DNA from: an uncultured Porphyromonadaceae bacterium | GTDB taxonomy: Bacteria; Bacteroidota; Bacteroidia; Bacteroidales; Muribaculaceae | Assembly (NCBI GenBank): GCA_900550025.1 | Contig: URQP01000063.1 | Span: 1-16,210, forward strand | Length of the DNA: 16,210 nucleotides | Direction: 5' to 3' | Shown here: positions 6,996 to 14,027 of the stretch, in pieces | Numbering within the stretch: position 1 is the first letter of the stretch | How the letters are laid out: each line of letters begins with the position of its first letter | Position numbers and translations under genes: made by a program | The notes under the pieces: model-generated | What the model saw: only the letters and a program-made list of their open reading frames with translations | The model's database searches: none | What the model was told of the DNA's origin: nothing

Positions 6996-9525
6996 CGCTT
7001 TTTTTGCGCCGGTTTTTTGCCATTGCGTATATGAATGCGGCAGCCATCGCCAAGTAGACTATTATTATCGCTATCCGTGCTATGGTATCGGTGACGTGAA
7101 TCGACTGCGGGTCGAAACGGAAGACTATCTCGTGTTCTCCGGCGGGTATCTGCAAGGCGCGCAGCACGTAATTCACGCGCCCGATTTCTGCGCTTTTTCC
7201 GTCGATTGTGGCATCCCATCCCCATGGGAAATACACTTCGGAGAATACGGCCAGTCCGCCTTTTGCGGTAGTTGCCTTATATCGCAATTCATTTGGCTTG
7301 TAGGATGTCTCTACGATTGTGTCGCCCGGTGTTTTAGCAGTTGCGTTGCCAAGAACGGCGCGGAACGAGTCGTCGGCCACGGCTTCGGTGGCAGGATGCA
7401 GCGTATCGAGCGCGTCCATTTCGGCATTGGCTCCTTTCACATAGCTAATCTTGTCCACGAACCATGCGTTGCCCAACGCTCCGGGATTGACTTGCGCCGT
7501 AGTGTCGTCAAAGATGATGTATTTGCCGTTAAGCATGTTCACTACTTCGAGATTCAGGTTGTCGCCTTCGAGTTGGCGTTTGATGAGGTCGTCGTAGCGG
7601 CGCAGCTTTGCGGCATGGTAACCGCCGATATTCTTGTGGAAATAAGAAGGCATCGCATCGCCGAAGCGCGACAGGTCGAGCACACGGTAGTTAGGCGATT
7701 TGTCCTGCATAATCTGCAAATCCACGGGGCGCGGGTCTATCGTGCCGGCCGTGTAGAGCGGCTTGGGCGAGAACGAATTGGTGTTGAGGTAGCGTTTGTC
7801 GATTGCGAACATATCTACCAAAACCACTATGCCCAATGCCGTGCAGAATAATTTTTTGTTGAGTTTGCCTTTGAAATAGAGCCAGAATAAAGCCACGCCT
7901 ATTAGCAAGATTATGAAGCTGCGCAATGCGTCGGCGCTGACGAGCGAGAGGCGTGCCTGCTCCAATTCGAGGAACAACGGCGTGAGGTCGTAGCCTTGAC
8001 CGGCGTATGCGTTCTTCAGTTCCATTTCCTGCTGGGTTATTGCACTGCCGAACATTGCCGGTGAAATCATAGCCGCGAGGCAGAAGAATATGGAGATGCC
8101 GAAGGCAAGGTAGAAGTGCATCGAATAGCGTTTGAAGAAGTCGGGTGTGGTGACGATTTTTTGCAATGCGAGTACGGCAAGCAGCGGCATTGTGAACTCG
8201 GCTATCACGAGGATGCTCGATACGGTGCGGAACTTGTTGTACATCGGGAAATGGTCGATGAACCAGTCGGTGAACCACATCATATTGTGTCCCCACGCCA
8301 AGAATATCGACAGGACGGTCACCACCACCAACGCCCATTTCACGGGTCCGCGCACCACCATTATGCCCAACAGGAACAGCGCGAAAATCAACGCGCCGAC
8401 ATACACCGGCCCGTTGGTCAGCGGCTGGTCGCCGAAGTATTGCGGGAAAATCGACAGGTTCTGGGCGGTCTCATAGTCTATTTCGCCTTTTTCAACTTTT
8501 TCTTTCACGTTTTTCACGTCGGCAACCGATGTCGGCAGGTTCTCGCCGTGGGTCGGGATTATCGTCGCTCCGCCCTTTATGTTTGGTATGAGCAGGGAGA
8601 AAGTCTCGCTTTTCCCATAGCTCCATTGAGTGATATAGTCCTTGTCGAGTCCGCCTTTAGTCGAGTTGGGCGATTCGGCGGAGAGTTCCGAATGTCCGCC
8701 GCGCATAGTCTGCTTGCTGTATTCGTAGGTGTTGTAAAGGCTTGGCAGATTAGTGGCCACGGCGATTATGGCAGCCACAGCAAGCACGCCTGTCGCCTTG
8801 AGCCAAGTCTTGACGGTCTTGTTCTTGTAATGTTGTACGAAATATGCGATTACCAGCGCCGCTATGACGAACAGGAAATAGTAGGTCATCTGCGGATGGT
8901 TGGCGGCAAGCTGAAGCATGGCGAAGAACGCCGCAAGAGCGCCGCCGGCAAGGTAACGCCCGCGATAGCACATCACGATTCCGGCTATCGTAGGCGGCAC
9001 ATAGGCGAGGGTGGAGAATTTCCAGATATGCCCGGCTCCTATGATTATGAAAAAATATGACGAGAAACCGTAGGCCACAGCACCCAACAGGGCGAGATAC
9101 CACTTGACCCGGAATGCCAGCAGCATTATGAAGAAGCCGAGCATCATAGTGAACACGAGGTTTGCCGGATTCGGCAGCCACAGGCTGTAGGCACGCTCTA
9201 CGGCGGTTATCAGTTTCGAGCTTCCGTAGGACGGCGATATTTGGAATGTGGGCATCCCGGAGAACAGCGAATTGGTCCAGCGGGTGGTCTCGCCTGTCTC
9301 TTCATAGAATATTTTTGCTTCCTGACCGTTGGCGATGCCCTGCACTGTGTCGTGCTGCTTCAGCACATTGCCCTCGAACACGTCGGGATAGAAATAAGCG
9401 AGCGATATTATCAGAATCACCGCCACGCCCAAAAGCGAGAAGCGGAAATCGCGGCTCTCGACGAAGCTGCGCGCTCCGTCAATCGCGTTCTTGAAAAAAC
9501 TATTCTTGGAATCAGCCATTTTCAT
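6982..9525 (-). CDS. YfhO-family large polytopic membrane protein
   Basis: The product (847 residues from the ATG at 9525, or 845 from 9519) is a very large inner-membrane protein of the YfhO family. In Firmicutes, YfhO relatives take part in glycosylating lipoteichoic acid and are thought to resemble GT-C transferases; the role in Bacteroidota is not established. After a short basic N-terminus comes a first helix, then an extracytoplasmic loop with a conserved HDTVQG, many hydrophobic helices with the NHPQMTYYF block, and a soluble region of about 200 residues before a final helix near the C-terminus (IARIAIIIVYLAMAAAF) and a basic tail. The frame extends upstream to 9573, but the promoter at 9543-9574 excludes that start. 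Confidence 0.85.
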   Translation of the reverse strand: MKMADSKNSFFKNAIDGARSFVESRDFRFSLLGVAVILIISLAYFYPDVFEGNVLKQHDTVQGIANGQEAKIFYEETGETTRWTNSLFSGMPTFQISPSYGSSKLITAVERAYSLWLPNPANLVFTMMLGFFIMLLAFRVKWYLALLGAVAYGFSSYFFIIIGAGHIWKFSTLAYVPPTIAGIVMCYRGRYLAGGALAAFFAMLQLAANHPQMTYYFLFVIAALVIAYFVQHYKNKTVKTWLKATGVLAVAAIIAVATNLPSLYNTYEYSKQTMRGGHSELSAESPNSTKGGLDKDYITQWSYGKSETFSLLIPNIKGGATIIPTHGENLPTSVADVKNVKEKVEKGEIDYETAQNLSIFPQYFGDQPLTNGPVYVGALIFALFLLGIMVVRGPVKWALVVVTVLSIFLAWGHNMMWFTDWFIDHFPMYNKFRTVSSILVIAEFTMPLLAVLALQKIVTTPDFFKRYSMHFYLAFGISIFFCLAAMISPAMFGSAITQQEMELKNAYAGQGYDLTPLFLELEQARLSLVSADALRSFIILLIGVALFWLYFKGKLNKKLFCTALGIVVLVDMFAIDKRYLNTNSFSPKPLYTAGTIDPRPVDLQIMQDKSPNYRVLDLSRFGDAMPSYFHKNIGGYHAAKLRRYDDLIKRQLEGDNLNLEVVNMLNGKYIIFDDTTAQVNPGALGNAWFVDKISYVKGANAEMDALDTLHPATEAVADDSFRAVLGNATAKTPGDTIVETSYKPNELRYKATTAKGGLAVFSEVYFPWGWDATIDGKSAEIGRVNYVLRALQIPAGEHEIVFRFDPQSIHVTDTIARIAIIIVYLAMAAAFIYAMAKNRRKKSDGQA

Positions 9526-9542
9526 CTTATTGTAAACCGGTG

Positions 9543-9574
9543 TAAAATTACTTAAAACCCTCGTAATCGCCAAA
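9543..9574 (-). promoter_or_regulatory. Promoter of the YfhO/methyltransferase operon
   Basis: On the minus strand, TTTG (9574-9571), a 20-nt spacer and TAATTTTA (9550-9543; 7 of 8 positions of TAnnTTTG) form a near-consensus promoter. Transcription would begin near 9538, 13 nt ahead of the ATG at 9525. It lies between the ATPase stop (9593) and YfhO, so the YfhO unit does not depend on read-through. Confidence 0.6.
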
Positions 9575-9592
9575 TGTCCTTAGGGCTGGCGG

Positions 9593-10801
9593 TCAGTACA
9601 GGCATCCGAATAGCCATAGCGGTATCCTGTTGCCATTCCCTACTTCCACATCATTAATGGCGAGGTAGCTGTCAGGTATGTCGGCTATCTGGTCGAATGT
9701 CTTTTGCGCTCCGCCAACTTCAAACAGATATTTCCCATTCACAAGGAAGTCTCCTTGTTTAGGCATCTGTAATGTGCCGATAGCCCCGACTTGGTTGGCA
9801 AAAAAAGTTTCGCGCTGTGTCCCTTTGGAAAGTTTGCTTCCCAAGGCGTTCATTAGATTAGTATTGTCGAGGTATATCTTTTTGGGGCCTGTCAGATGTT
9901 TGTAATCTTTAACTTTGTCGGTTAGTAAGTTAAGTATGGCTGCCCTGTCCAACCAATAAAGCATTTTCAGAGTCAGATCGCGTGACGATTCCATACTTGC
10001 GGAAAGTTTGTTGATGTTTGGCTCTAATGGGACATTCTCGGCCACTACCATCAACAATTTCTTTATCTTTTGCCGGGTAACGTAGGTTATGCTTTCTTCC
10101 GCGGCGGTGATGTCGCTGTCTATTACCAACTGAACGACTTCGCCTATGCGCATCAGATAGTCTTTTCCTGCTTCTTTGTAGTAAGGGTAGTACCCTCCGT
10201 CAAGATATTTTTCAAAATATTTCAGCACTTTCACTCGGGATGTGGCGTCCATTGCATATTGCGTGTGATTTTTGAGCAATTCCTCAAAGGCGAGTGGCTG
10301 CAAGTTGATTATACCTTCATATTCAAGATATTCTCGAAAAGACAGGCCGTGAAGTGTGTACAGCGACTGGCGGCGTGAAAGGTCGCTTTTTGAATTGTCA
10401 ATCGCCAACATGGCAGAGCCTGTGTAGACGATATTCAAATCCGGGTAGTCGTCGTAGATATTTTTGATGAATGCCGTCCAATTTTTGTATTTATGCACTT
10501 CGTCAAAGAATATATGCGTTACGCCGCGTGTGTAAAGAAACTCGACAAGCTCTTCCGCACTGTGATTTTGAAACCAAAGGTTGTCGAGCGATACGTAAAA
10601 AGCGTCGTCGATATTATCAAACGCTTCTTTTATCCGCTGTAAAAGCATGGTCGTTTTTCCGACTCCACGTGCCCCTTTGATGCCAAGCAGTCTGACATTC
10701 CAATTGATTTGCTTGTGCAAATATCTTTTGAACTTCAGATTTGTGGCCGATAACCGTCTGTGATAAGTGTTCAGTAACAGCTGTATGTCCGTGTAATCCA
10801 T
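9593..10801 (-). CDS. AAA_14 / DUF4143 ATPase
   Basis: This 402-residue protein belongs to the AAA_14-DUF4143 family, abundant in Bacteroidota and archaea, usually scattered in accessory DNA and without a defined role. The ATPase half has Walker A GARGVGKT (43-50), Walker B FFDEVH (98-103), a sensor-like YTGSA (126-130) and the SRR pair at 142-144 before the family's SFREYLE block. The C-terminal half carries a PD-(D/E)XK-like pattern: E332, D351, E361 in FEVGG and K367, consistent with the nuclease-like fold assigned to DUF4143. It has its own promoter with twin palindromic sites. Neighbours give no functional link; it could be a solitary mobile or regulatory ATPase. Confidence 0.85.
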   Translation of the reverse strand: MDYTDIQLLLNTYHRRLSATNLKFKRYLHKQINWNVRLLGIKGARGVGKTTMLLQRIKEAFDNIDDAFYVSLDNLWFQNHSAEELVEFLYTRGVTHIFFDEVHKYKNWTAFIKNIYDDYPDLNIVYTGSAMLAIDNSKSDLSRRQSLYTLHGLSFREYLEYEGIINLQPLAFEELLKNHTQYAMDATSRVKVLKYFEKYLDGGYYPYYKEAGKDYLMRIGEVVQLVIDSDITAAEESITYVTRQKIKKLLMVVAENVPLEPNINKLSASMESSRDLTLKMLYWLDRAAILNLLTDKVKDYKHLTGPKKIYLDNTNLMNALGSKLSKGTQRETFFANQVGAIGTLQMPKQGDFLVNGKYLFEVGGAQKTFDQIADIPDSYLAINDVEVGNGNRIPLWLFGCLY

Positions 10802-10827
10802 ATCGAGAAATGCTATTGTACTGTCTG

Positions 10828-10835
10828 CAAATATA
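10828..10835 (-). promoter_or_regulatory. -7 element of the AAA_14 ATPase gene
   Basis: TATATTTG on the minus strand (10835 to 10828) is a perfect -7 box. Transcription would begin near 10823, about 22 nt before the ATG at 10801. No TTTG lies at the usual distance: the nearest is 15 nt away, inside the proximal palindrome, so the promoter may depend on or be blocked by a factor bound there. Confidence 0.6.
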
Positions 10836-10843
10836 CAAAAATC

Positions 10844-10890
10844 ACTTCTGCAAAAGTGAAATTTGCGGTAAAAATCGCTTTTGCAGAAGT
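10844..10890. promoter_or_regulatory. Twin palindromic sites upstream of the AAA_14 ATPase
   Basis: Two imperfect palindromes of the form ACTTYTGCARAAGT occur at 10844-10857 and 10877-10890, 33 bp apart from start to start, which is about three helical turns. Together they form a 15-bp inverted repeat (10844-10858 and 10876-10890, one mismatch) around a 17-nt spacer. The proximal copy covers the region where the -33 element should lie. This arrangement suggests operator sites for a dimeric regulator, possibly cooperative. The binding protein is unknown; autoregulation by the ATPase is only a guess. Confidence 0.6.
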
Positions 10891-10971
10891 ATAAAAAATG
10901 TAAAAAACAGAGTCTAAAACGAATCCGGCATAAGGTCGATACCCTTTTCTTCTTGATATGTGTGGATATGG

Positions 10972-11001
10972 TTTGCTATGACTTATACATACGTATATTT
11001 G
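10972..11001 (+). promoter_or_regulatory. Possible rightward promoter in the gene-poor stretch
   Basis: TTTG at 10972-10975 and TATATTTG at 10994-11001 are separated by 18 nt, one short of the usual range. Transcription would begin near 11006 and run toward the hairpin at 11096-11136. No gene of convincing length follows on the plus strand. Confidence 0.4.
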
Positions 11002-11005
11002 ATAT

Positions 11006-11136
11006 AGGGAAAATGTATTTCAGAAGTTTTGATTCAAATTGGATAGTTGGTTGAGGGTAAAAGCCTCGTTAAGAAATAAATGCTGATTTAGAATAATTGA
11101 GCGTTGAGATCTGAAATTGCTCTCTCAACGCTCAAT
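11006..11136 (+). ncRNA. Candidate small RNA
   Basis: The 417-bp stretch 10802-11218 has no protein gene. Besides the ATPase promoter and its operators, it contains a plus-strand promoter-like pair (10972-11001) followed about 90 nt later by a perfect 14-bp hairpin. Together these could delimit an RNA of about 130 nt. Only a 13-codon ORF (ATG at 11013) lies inside. The hairpin has no T-tract on this strand, so the 3' end is uncertain. No known RNA family was recognised. Confidence 0.2.
11096..11136. terminator. Perfect 14-bp hairpin, possible terminator
   Basis: ATTGAGCGTTGAGA (11096-11109) and its exact complement (11123-11136) flank a 13-nt loop. On the minus strand the stem is followed by TATTCT, a poor U-tract; on the plus strand there is none. 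It lies about 80 bp beyond the stop of the secreted-protein gene ending at 11219, so it may end that leftward operon. Confidence 0.45.
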
Positions 11137-11218
11137 GTTAGACTATAAAGCGGGTTCAAAACTCTTGAATAATATAGCATGAGTAGCTGTTTTACTCGAA
11201 CATTTAAAAGGGTTGGCT

Positions 11219-11578
11219 CTATTTGTAATATTCGCAAACAGAGTCATAGATGTAGTCGACACCAACCTCTATGGCGACTCTGGTAAGAATGCCCGCTCCA
11301 CCGGTGGAAGAAGTAATTGCAAGATTAATACTTTCTTTTAAAATCCGTTTTGTTGCACTTTTTACATATTTGTTATTACAGAATATGTCATACAAGTCGT
11401 CACTCTTCTTTTCTACCTTTATTTGTATGCTCTGTTTGGTATTGTCGTTTTCTATTACAGATACATTGCCGTATGTTGCAATATATACGCCGTCTGAAAC
11501 CTTAAACCGGTTTTGAGCTTCGGAATCAATAGAAAACAACATAAATAGTGATATCAATATAAAAGTTATTTTTCCCAT
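11219..11578 (-). CDS. Small secreted protein, unknown
   Basis: This 119-residue protein of unknown function begins with a clear signal peptide (hydrophobic stretch 5-17, likely cleavage after SEA near residue 21), leaving a mature chain of about 98 residues. The mature part is rich in beta-prone sequence (VSDGVYIATYGNVSVIEND) and ends with a glycine-rich, more hydrophobic segment (TSSTGGAGILTRVAIEVGV) that could be a helix or a membrane-associated part. It contains two cysteines. It is the last of four leftward genes for exported proteins; the 64-bp gap to the gene upstream has only a weak promoter-like pattern (AACATTTG). No family was recognised. Confidence 0.7.
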   Translation of the reverse strand: MGKITFILISLFMLFSIDSEAQNRFKVSDGVYIATYGNVSVIENDNTKQSIQIKVEKKSDDLYDIFCNNKYVKSATKRILKESINLAITSSTGGAGILTRVAIEVGVDYIYDSVCEYYK

Positions 11579-11642
11579 AGCAGCTTCATAAATAAATTAT
11601 GCAAATGTTTTCTAAACAAGCTATTGGCCATACTTGGCACCG

Positions 11643-11996
11643 TTATTCTACGCTGGTGTCAATTATTCGTCGTGTTTCATAAACTTTACATTTTTCTCCT
11701 TTATAAACTCCTTCCCCTTGATATATTCCTTTGTTACTAATGGTGCTATATCCGGGAACGTTGCAAGTGCCATAACACTGTTTCTCTCCTAACGCTCTTG
11801 CTTCACTTGGCGTTTCGGCATAAAAGTTGAATGAAACGGAAGATGTTCCTTTTGATGCGGAATTTTTAAAATTTCCGTTCATGTCATACCATGAAAGGAT
11901 AATTTCATAAGTAACGGTCACTTTATAGTTCTTTCCTGCATAAGTTGCGCTTGCTCCAAGCAAAATGGCGGCAAATAAAATAATCAATTTTTTCAT
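11643..11996 (-). CDS. Small secreted cysteine-containing protein, unknown
   Basis: The 117-residue product starts with a textbook signal peptide (MKKLIILFAAILLGASATYA, cleavage after residue 20). The mature chain of about 97 residues alternates polar and hydrophobic residues in a way that suggests a small beta-rich domain (KVTVTYEIILSWYDM). Three cysteines (CYGTC and KCKV) may allow a disulfide in the periplasm. No known domain was recognised. It begins 11 bp after the OmpA-domain gene stop, so it is very likely co-translated with it and might act with it in the periplasm (inference). Confidence 0.75.
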   Translation of the reverse strand: MKKLIILFAAILLGASATYAGKNYKVTVTYEIILSWYDMNGNFKNSASKGTSSVSFNFYAETPSEARALGEKQCYGTCNVPGYSTISNKGIYQGEGVYKGEKCKVYETRRIIDTSVE

Positions 11997-12007
11997 AACG
12001 TTAAATA

Positions 12008-13174
12008 TTAGTTGTTTACAGTTATTTCTATTCTTCTGTTCTCTGAATTAATGTCTGAACGTGGCTCCGTTTCTCCTTTACTGTCCACAGATATGCGATT
12101 TTCAGAAATGCCTTGTTCTATTAAATAGGCTTTTGCATTTTCTGCACGTTTTAGCCCTTTTTTCAGATTGATGTTTTTATAGCCGATTTTGCACGTATGT
12201 CCCACGATGGTAATCGTTAAATCAGGGTATTTGTCCATCACAATTGCTATTTCATTTAACGCTGCTTTTTGAGGTTCAGTTATATCTGTATCATCAAATG
12301 CAAATACTGGTATCTTAGAGTTGGATATATCCTGTATGGCTCTTTTTCTATCTTCTGCCGCTTTTGCATTTTCTGCAGTTTCTGATTCGTTGTTTGTATT
12401 TATCGATGAATTATTCGTGTCGTCAACAGTTGTGATAAGGTCTTGCTCGTTCAGTAAGCTGTCATCCATATTTATGACTTCTGCGGTTATTTGCTGTATT
12501 TCATCAACGTTTTCTGTAAAGCCGTAACCTTTAAGCATCGCTTTTTTCTCATGCTCTGGAATGTCTGAATTCTGTACGGCTATAATACTGCCGGCAACTT
12601 CCATAGCAAAATTGGGGTCTGTATATCCTTGTGCCATTAATTGATTCTGGATTTGCAGTTTTTGAGCCAAATATTTTGCCCGCTTTGTCTTTCCTTCTTG
12701 GTATGCGTCGTAAAACAGATTGGCATAGGCGAGTGTCCTTCTGTCGAATGCTTCCTGCAGATCTTCGTCTGAAGACGCTTTTTGCTTGTCGCTTAGATAT
12801 GTAAGTTGTGCATCAGTCATTATTTGAAACTTATTAACCAATGATGGATTGCCTGATACTTCTGCCGCAACATTGAAAACTACATCTTTAATTACATTTT
12901 GACGTTCGAACTTATTGTCCGCTTCTATATAGGAAATGCCTAAATTCGCATTATCTATATTTCCGCCAAAAAGTTCGTATGTGTCGTGAATCATTTCTTT
13001 GGATTCTTCTTCTGTATAACCGTATGCGACACAAGATTGGTATAAATAAGCACCGCCTGCTGCGCTGGCAACTTGTTTAACACCGTTAGACAGACTTCTC
13101 CATAGAGTTGTTTGCGTATTGCAACTTGCTAACGTAAACAATACCATAATGATTGGAATTATTTTGTTCTTCAT
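12008..13174 (-). CDS. OmpA-domain lipoprotein with a large unknown N-terminal region
   Basis: The 388-residue protein has a signal peptide with lipobox LASC (lipidated C18), so it should be anchored in the outer membrane. Residues 20 to about 230 are an unrecognised, mostly helical region. A polar linker rich in N, T, E and D (about 230-280) follows, and residues 290-388 form an OmpA/MotB-like peptidoglycan-binding domain ending in RRIEITV. Of the two residues that grip diaminopimelate in OmpA, the arginine is present (R343 in KRAENA) but the aspartate 15 residues before it is cysteine (C328 in GHTCKIG). It sits 23 bp after the upstream lipoprotein gene and 11 bp before the next one. A cell-wall tether for the cluster's products is a reasonable guess. 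Confidence 0.85.
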   Translation of the reverse strand: MKNKIIPIIMVLFTLASCNTQTTLWRSLSNGVKQVASAAGGAYLYQSCVAYGYTEEESKEMIHDTYELFGGNIDNANLGISYIEADNKFERQNVIKDVVFNVAAEVSGNPSLVNKFQIMTDAQLTYLSDKQKASSDEDLQEAFDRRTLAYANLFYDAYQEGKTKRAKYLAQKLQIQNQLMAQGYTDPNFAMEVAGSIIAVQNSDIPEHEKKAMLKGYGFTENVDEIQQITAEVINMDDSLLNEQDLITTVDDTNNSSINTNNESETAENAKAAEDRKRAIQDISNSKIPVFAFDDTDITEPQKAALNEIAIVMDKYPDLTITIVGHTCKIGYKNINLKKGLKRAENAKAYLIEQGISENRISVDSKGETEPRSDINSENRRIEITVNN

Positions 13175-13197
13175 AAGAGTGATTTGTTTGAGTATGG

Positions 13198-13614
13198 TTA
13201 TTGTAATGTTATGTTTTTAAGTTTTCCAAAAACTTTAATGACAGAGTCTGGCGATGTCAGATACATTGCATCTGATTTATGATATGCACCTTCATAGAGG
13301 ATATTTCTTCCATCTATCGTTTTTGCTTCAATTTTAATTTCTGTTTCTTTTTTTGATTTTCCCTGCACAGAATATGTCCCGCTTGCATATTTGAAAGGTT
13401 TTACAATCATTGAGCTGTCATTGCGGACAGAATTGTATATGTCAACGGTATCGGCTGAAAGGAAATATAAACTTGTTACCATCATAGCTTTAGTTCCATC
13501 GTTTTCTACAAGGGATGTGTTATACCAAATGCTTTTGTCTAATGTAGACACAGCATTGCAACTTGTCATCAAGCATAACAATCCTCCAATTAATGTTATC
13601 CCTATTCTTTTCAT
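13198..13614 (-). CDS. Small lipoprotein, unknown
   Basis: This 138-residue protein starts at the ATG at 13614 (MKRIGITLIGG), chosen because a hydrophobic signal and lipobox LMTSC (lipidated C19) follow directly; the frame is open further upstream but that extension has no signal character. The mature chain of about 120 residues looks like a small all-beta domain (VENDGTKAMMVTSLYFLSADTVDIYNSV and several short amphipathic strands). It contains no further cysteine and no domain I recognise. It is the first gene of the exported-protein cluster. No consensus promoter is visible in front of it, so transcription may continue from the regulator gene upstream or use a non-standard promoter. Confidence 0.7.
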   Translation of the reverse strand: MKRIGITLIGGLLCLMTSCNAVSTLDKSIWYNTSLVENDGTKAMMVTSLYFLSADTVDIYNSVRNDSSMIVKPFKYASGTYSVQGKSKKETEIKIEAKTIDGRNILYEGAYHKSDAMYLTSPDSVIKVFGKLKNITLQ

Positions 13615-13737
13615 TATGGATTTTCTACCCATGCCTTTGGGCTTTTTTATTGCATCTGGCACGCAAAAGGTTTGTAATTAATATTATGAATGTATGCGCA
13701 AATTTGGGCGGTTTTTATGAGATGTGCCTTATGGCAG

Positions 13738-13775
13738 TGTCCCCGATTGGTTGATATGTAAACCAATCGGGGACA
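13738..13775. terminator. Perfect 15-bp hairpin between regulator and exported-protein cluster
   Basis: TGTCCCCGATTGGTT (13738-13752) is followed, after an 8-nt loop, by its exact complement (13761-13775). It begins 15 nt beyond the regulator's stop codon. Neither side has a T-tract, so it is an unusual intrinsic terminator; it could instead be an RNA-stabilising or processing hairpin, or a protein-binding palindrome. Confidence 0.5.
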
Positions 13776-13790
13776 GATGGGGTTGCGGTG

Positions 13791-14027
13791 TTATTTTTTG
13801 TCTCGGGGTGGTGGGGTAATGCGGGAATGAAGCTCGCGTGAGAGGATTTCGAAGAAGTCGAATCCGAGGGCAATGCTGATGCGGAATAGCGTGCCTGTGT
13901 CGATTGTGCGCCGGTCGAAAATTTTGTAAACATTGGTTCTGCTACAGTTAAGGCGTTTGGCGAGCCCCGTCACGGACAATCCTTTTTCCGCGACTTTCTC
14001 GTGTATCAATTCCCCGATGTTGACCAT
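13791..14027 (-). CDS. Small Xre-type helix-turn-helix regulator
   Basis: The product (78 residues from the ATG at 14027, MVNIGELI) is almost entirely one DNA-binding domain: five predicted helices with the helix-turn-helix in GLSVTGLAKRLNCSRTNVYKIF (about 16-37), then DTGTLFRISIALGFDFFEIL and a short basic tail. The upstream in-frame extension lacks domain character and runs into the non-coding leader, so the start at 14027 is preferred. It resembles short Bacteroidota regulators of unknown target. It lies head-to-tail with the exported-protein cluster (177 bp gap including a perfect hairpin). Its transcript appears to begin far upstream (14411-14443). Control of the cluster is possible but unproven. 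Confidence 0.8.
   Translation of the reverse strand: MVNIGELIHEKVAEKGLSVTGLAKRLNCSRTNVYKIFDRRTIDTGTLFRISIALGFDFFEILSRELHSRITPPPRDKK

Noticed and set aside
8116..9060. 314-codon open frame on the plus strand opposite the YfhO gene
   Set aside because: It lies wholly within the coding strand of a clear membrane-protein gene, is rich in H, R and Y with no domain, and arises from the codon bias of the opposite strand. A 251-codon frame at 7096-7851 is rejected for the same reason.
10891..11218. CRISPR or phage attachment site in the gene-poor stretch
   Set aside because: No repeated spacer-like units, no tRNA end and no integrase nearby.
11579..11642. Promoter-like AACATTTG between the two small secreted genes
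   Set aside because: Two of the four TAnn/-33 positions that matter deviate (AACATTTG and TATG); too weak to call separately, so only mentioned with the gene.
13633..13648. GCC-GGC mini-hairpin followed by six T on the plus strand
   Set aside because: The stem is only 3 bp and no rightward gene precedes it; it lies in the leader of a leftward gene.
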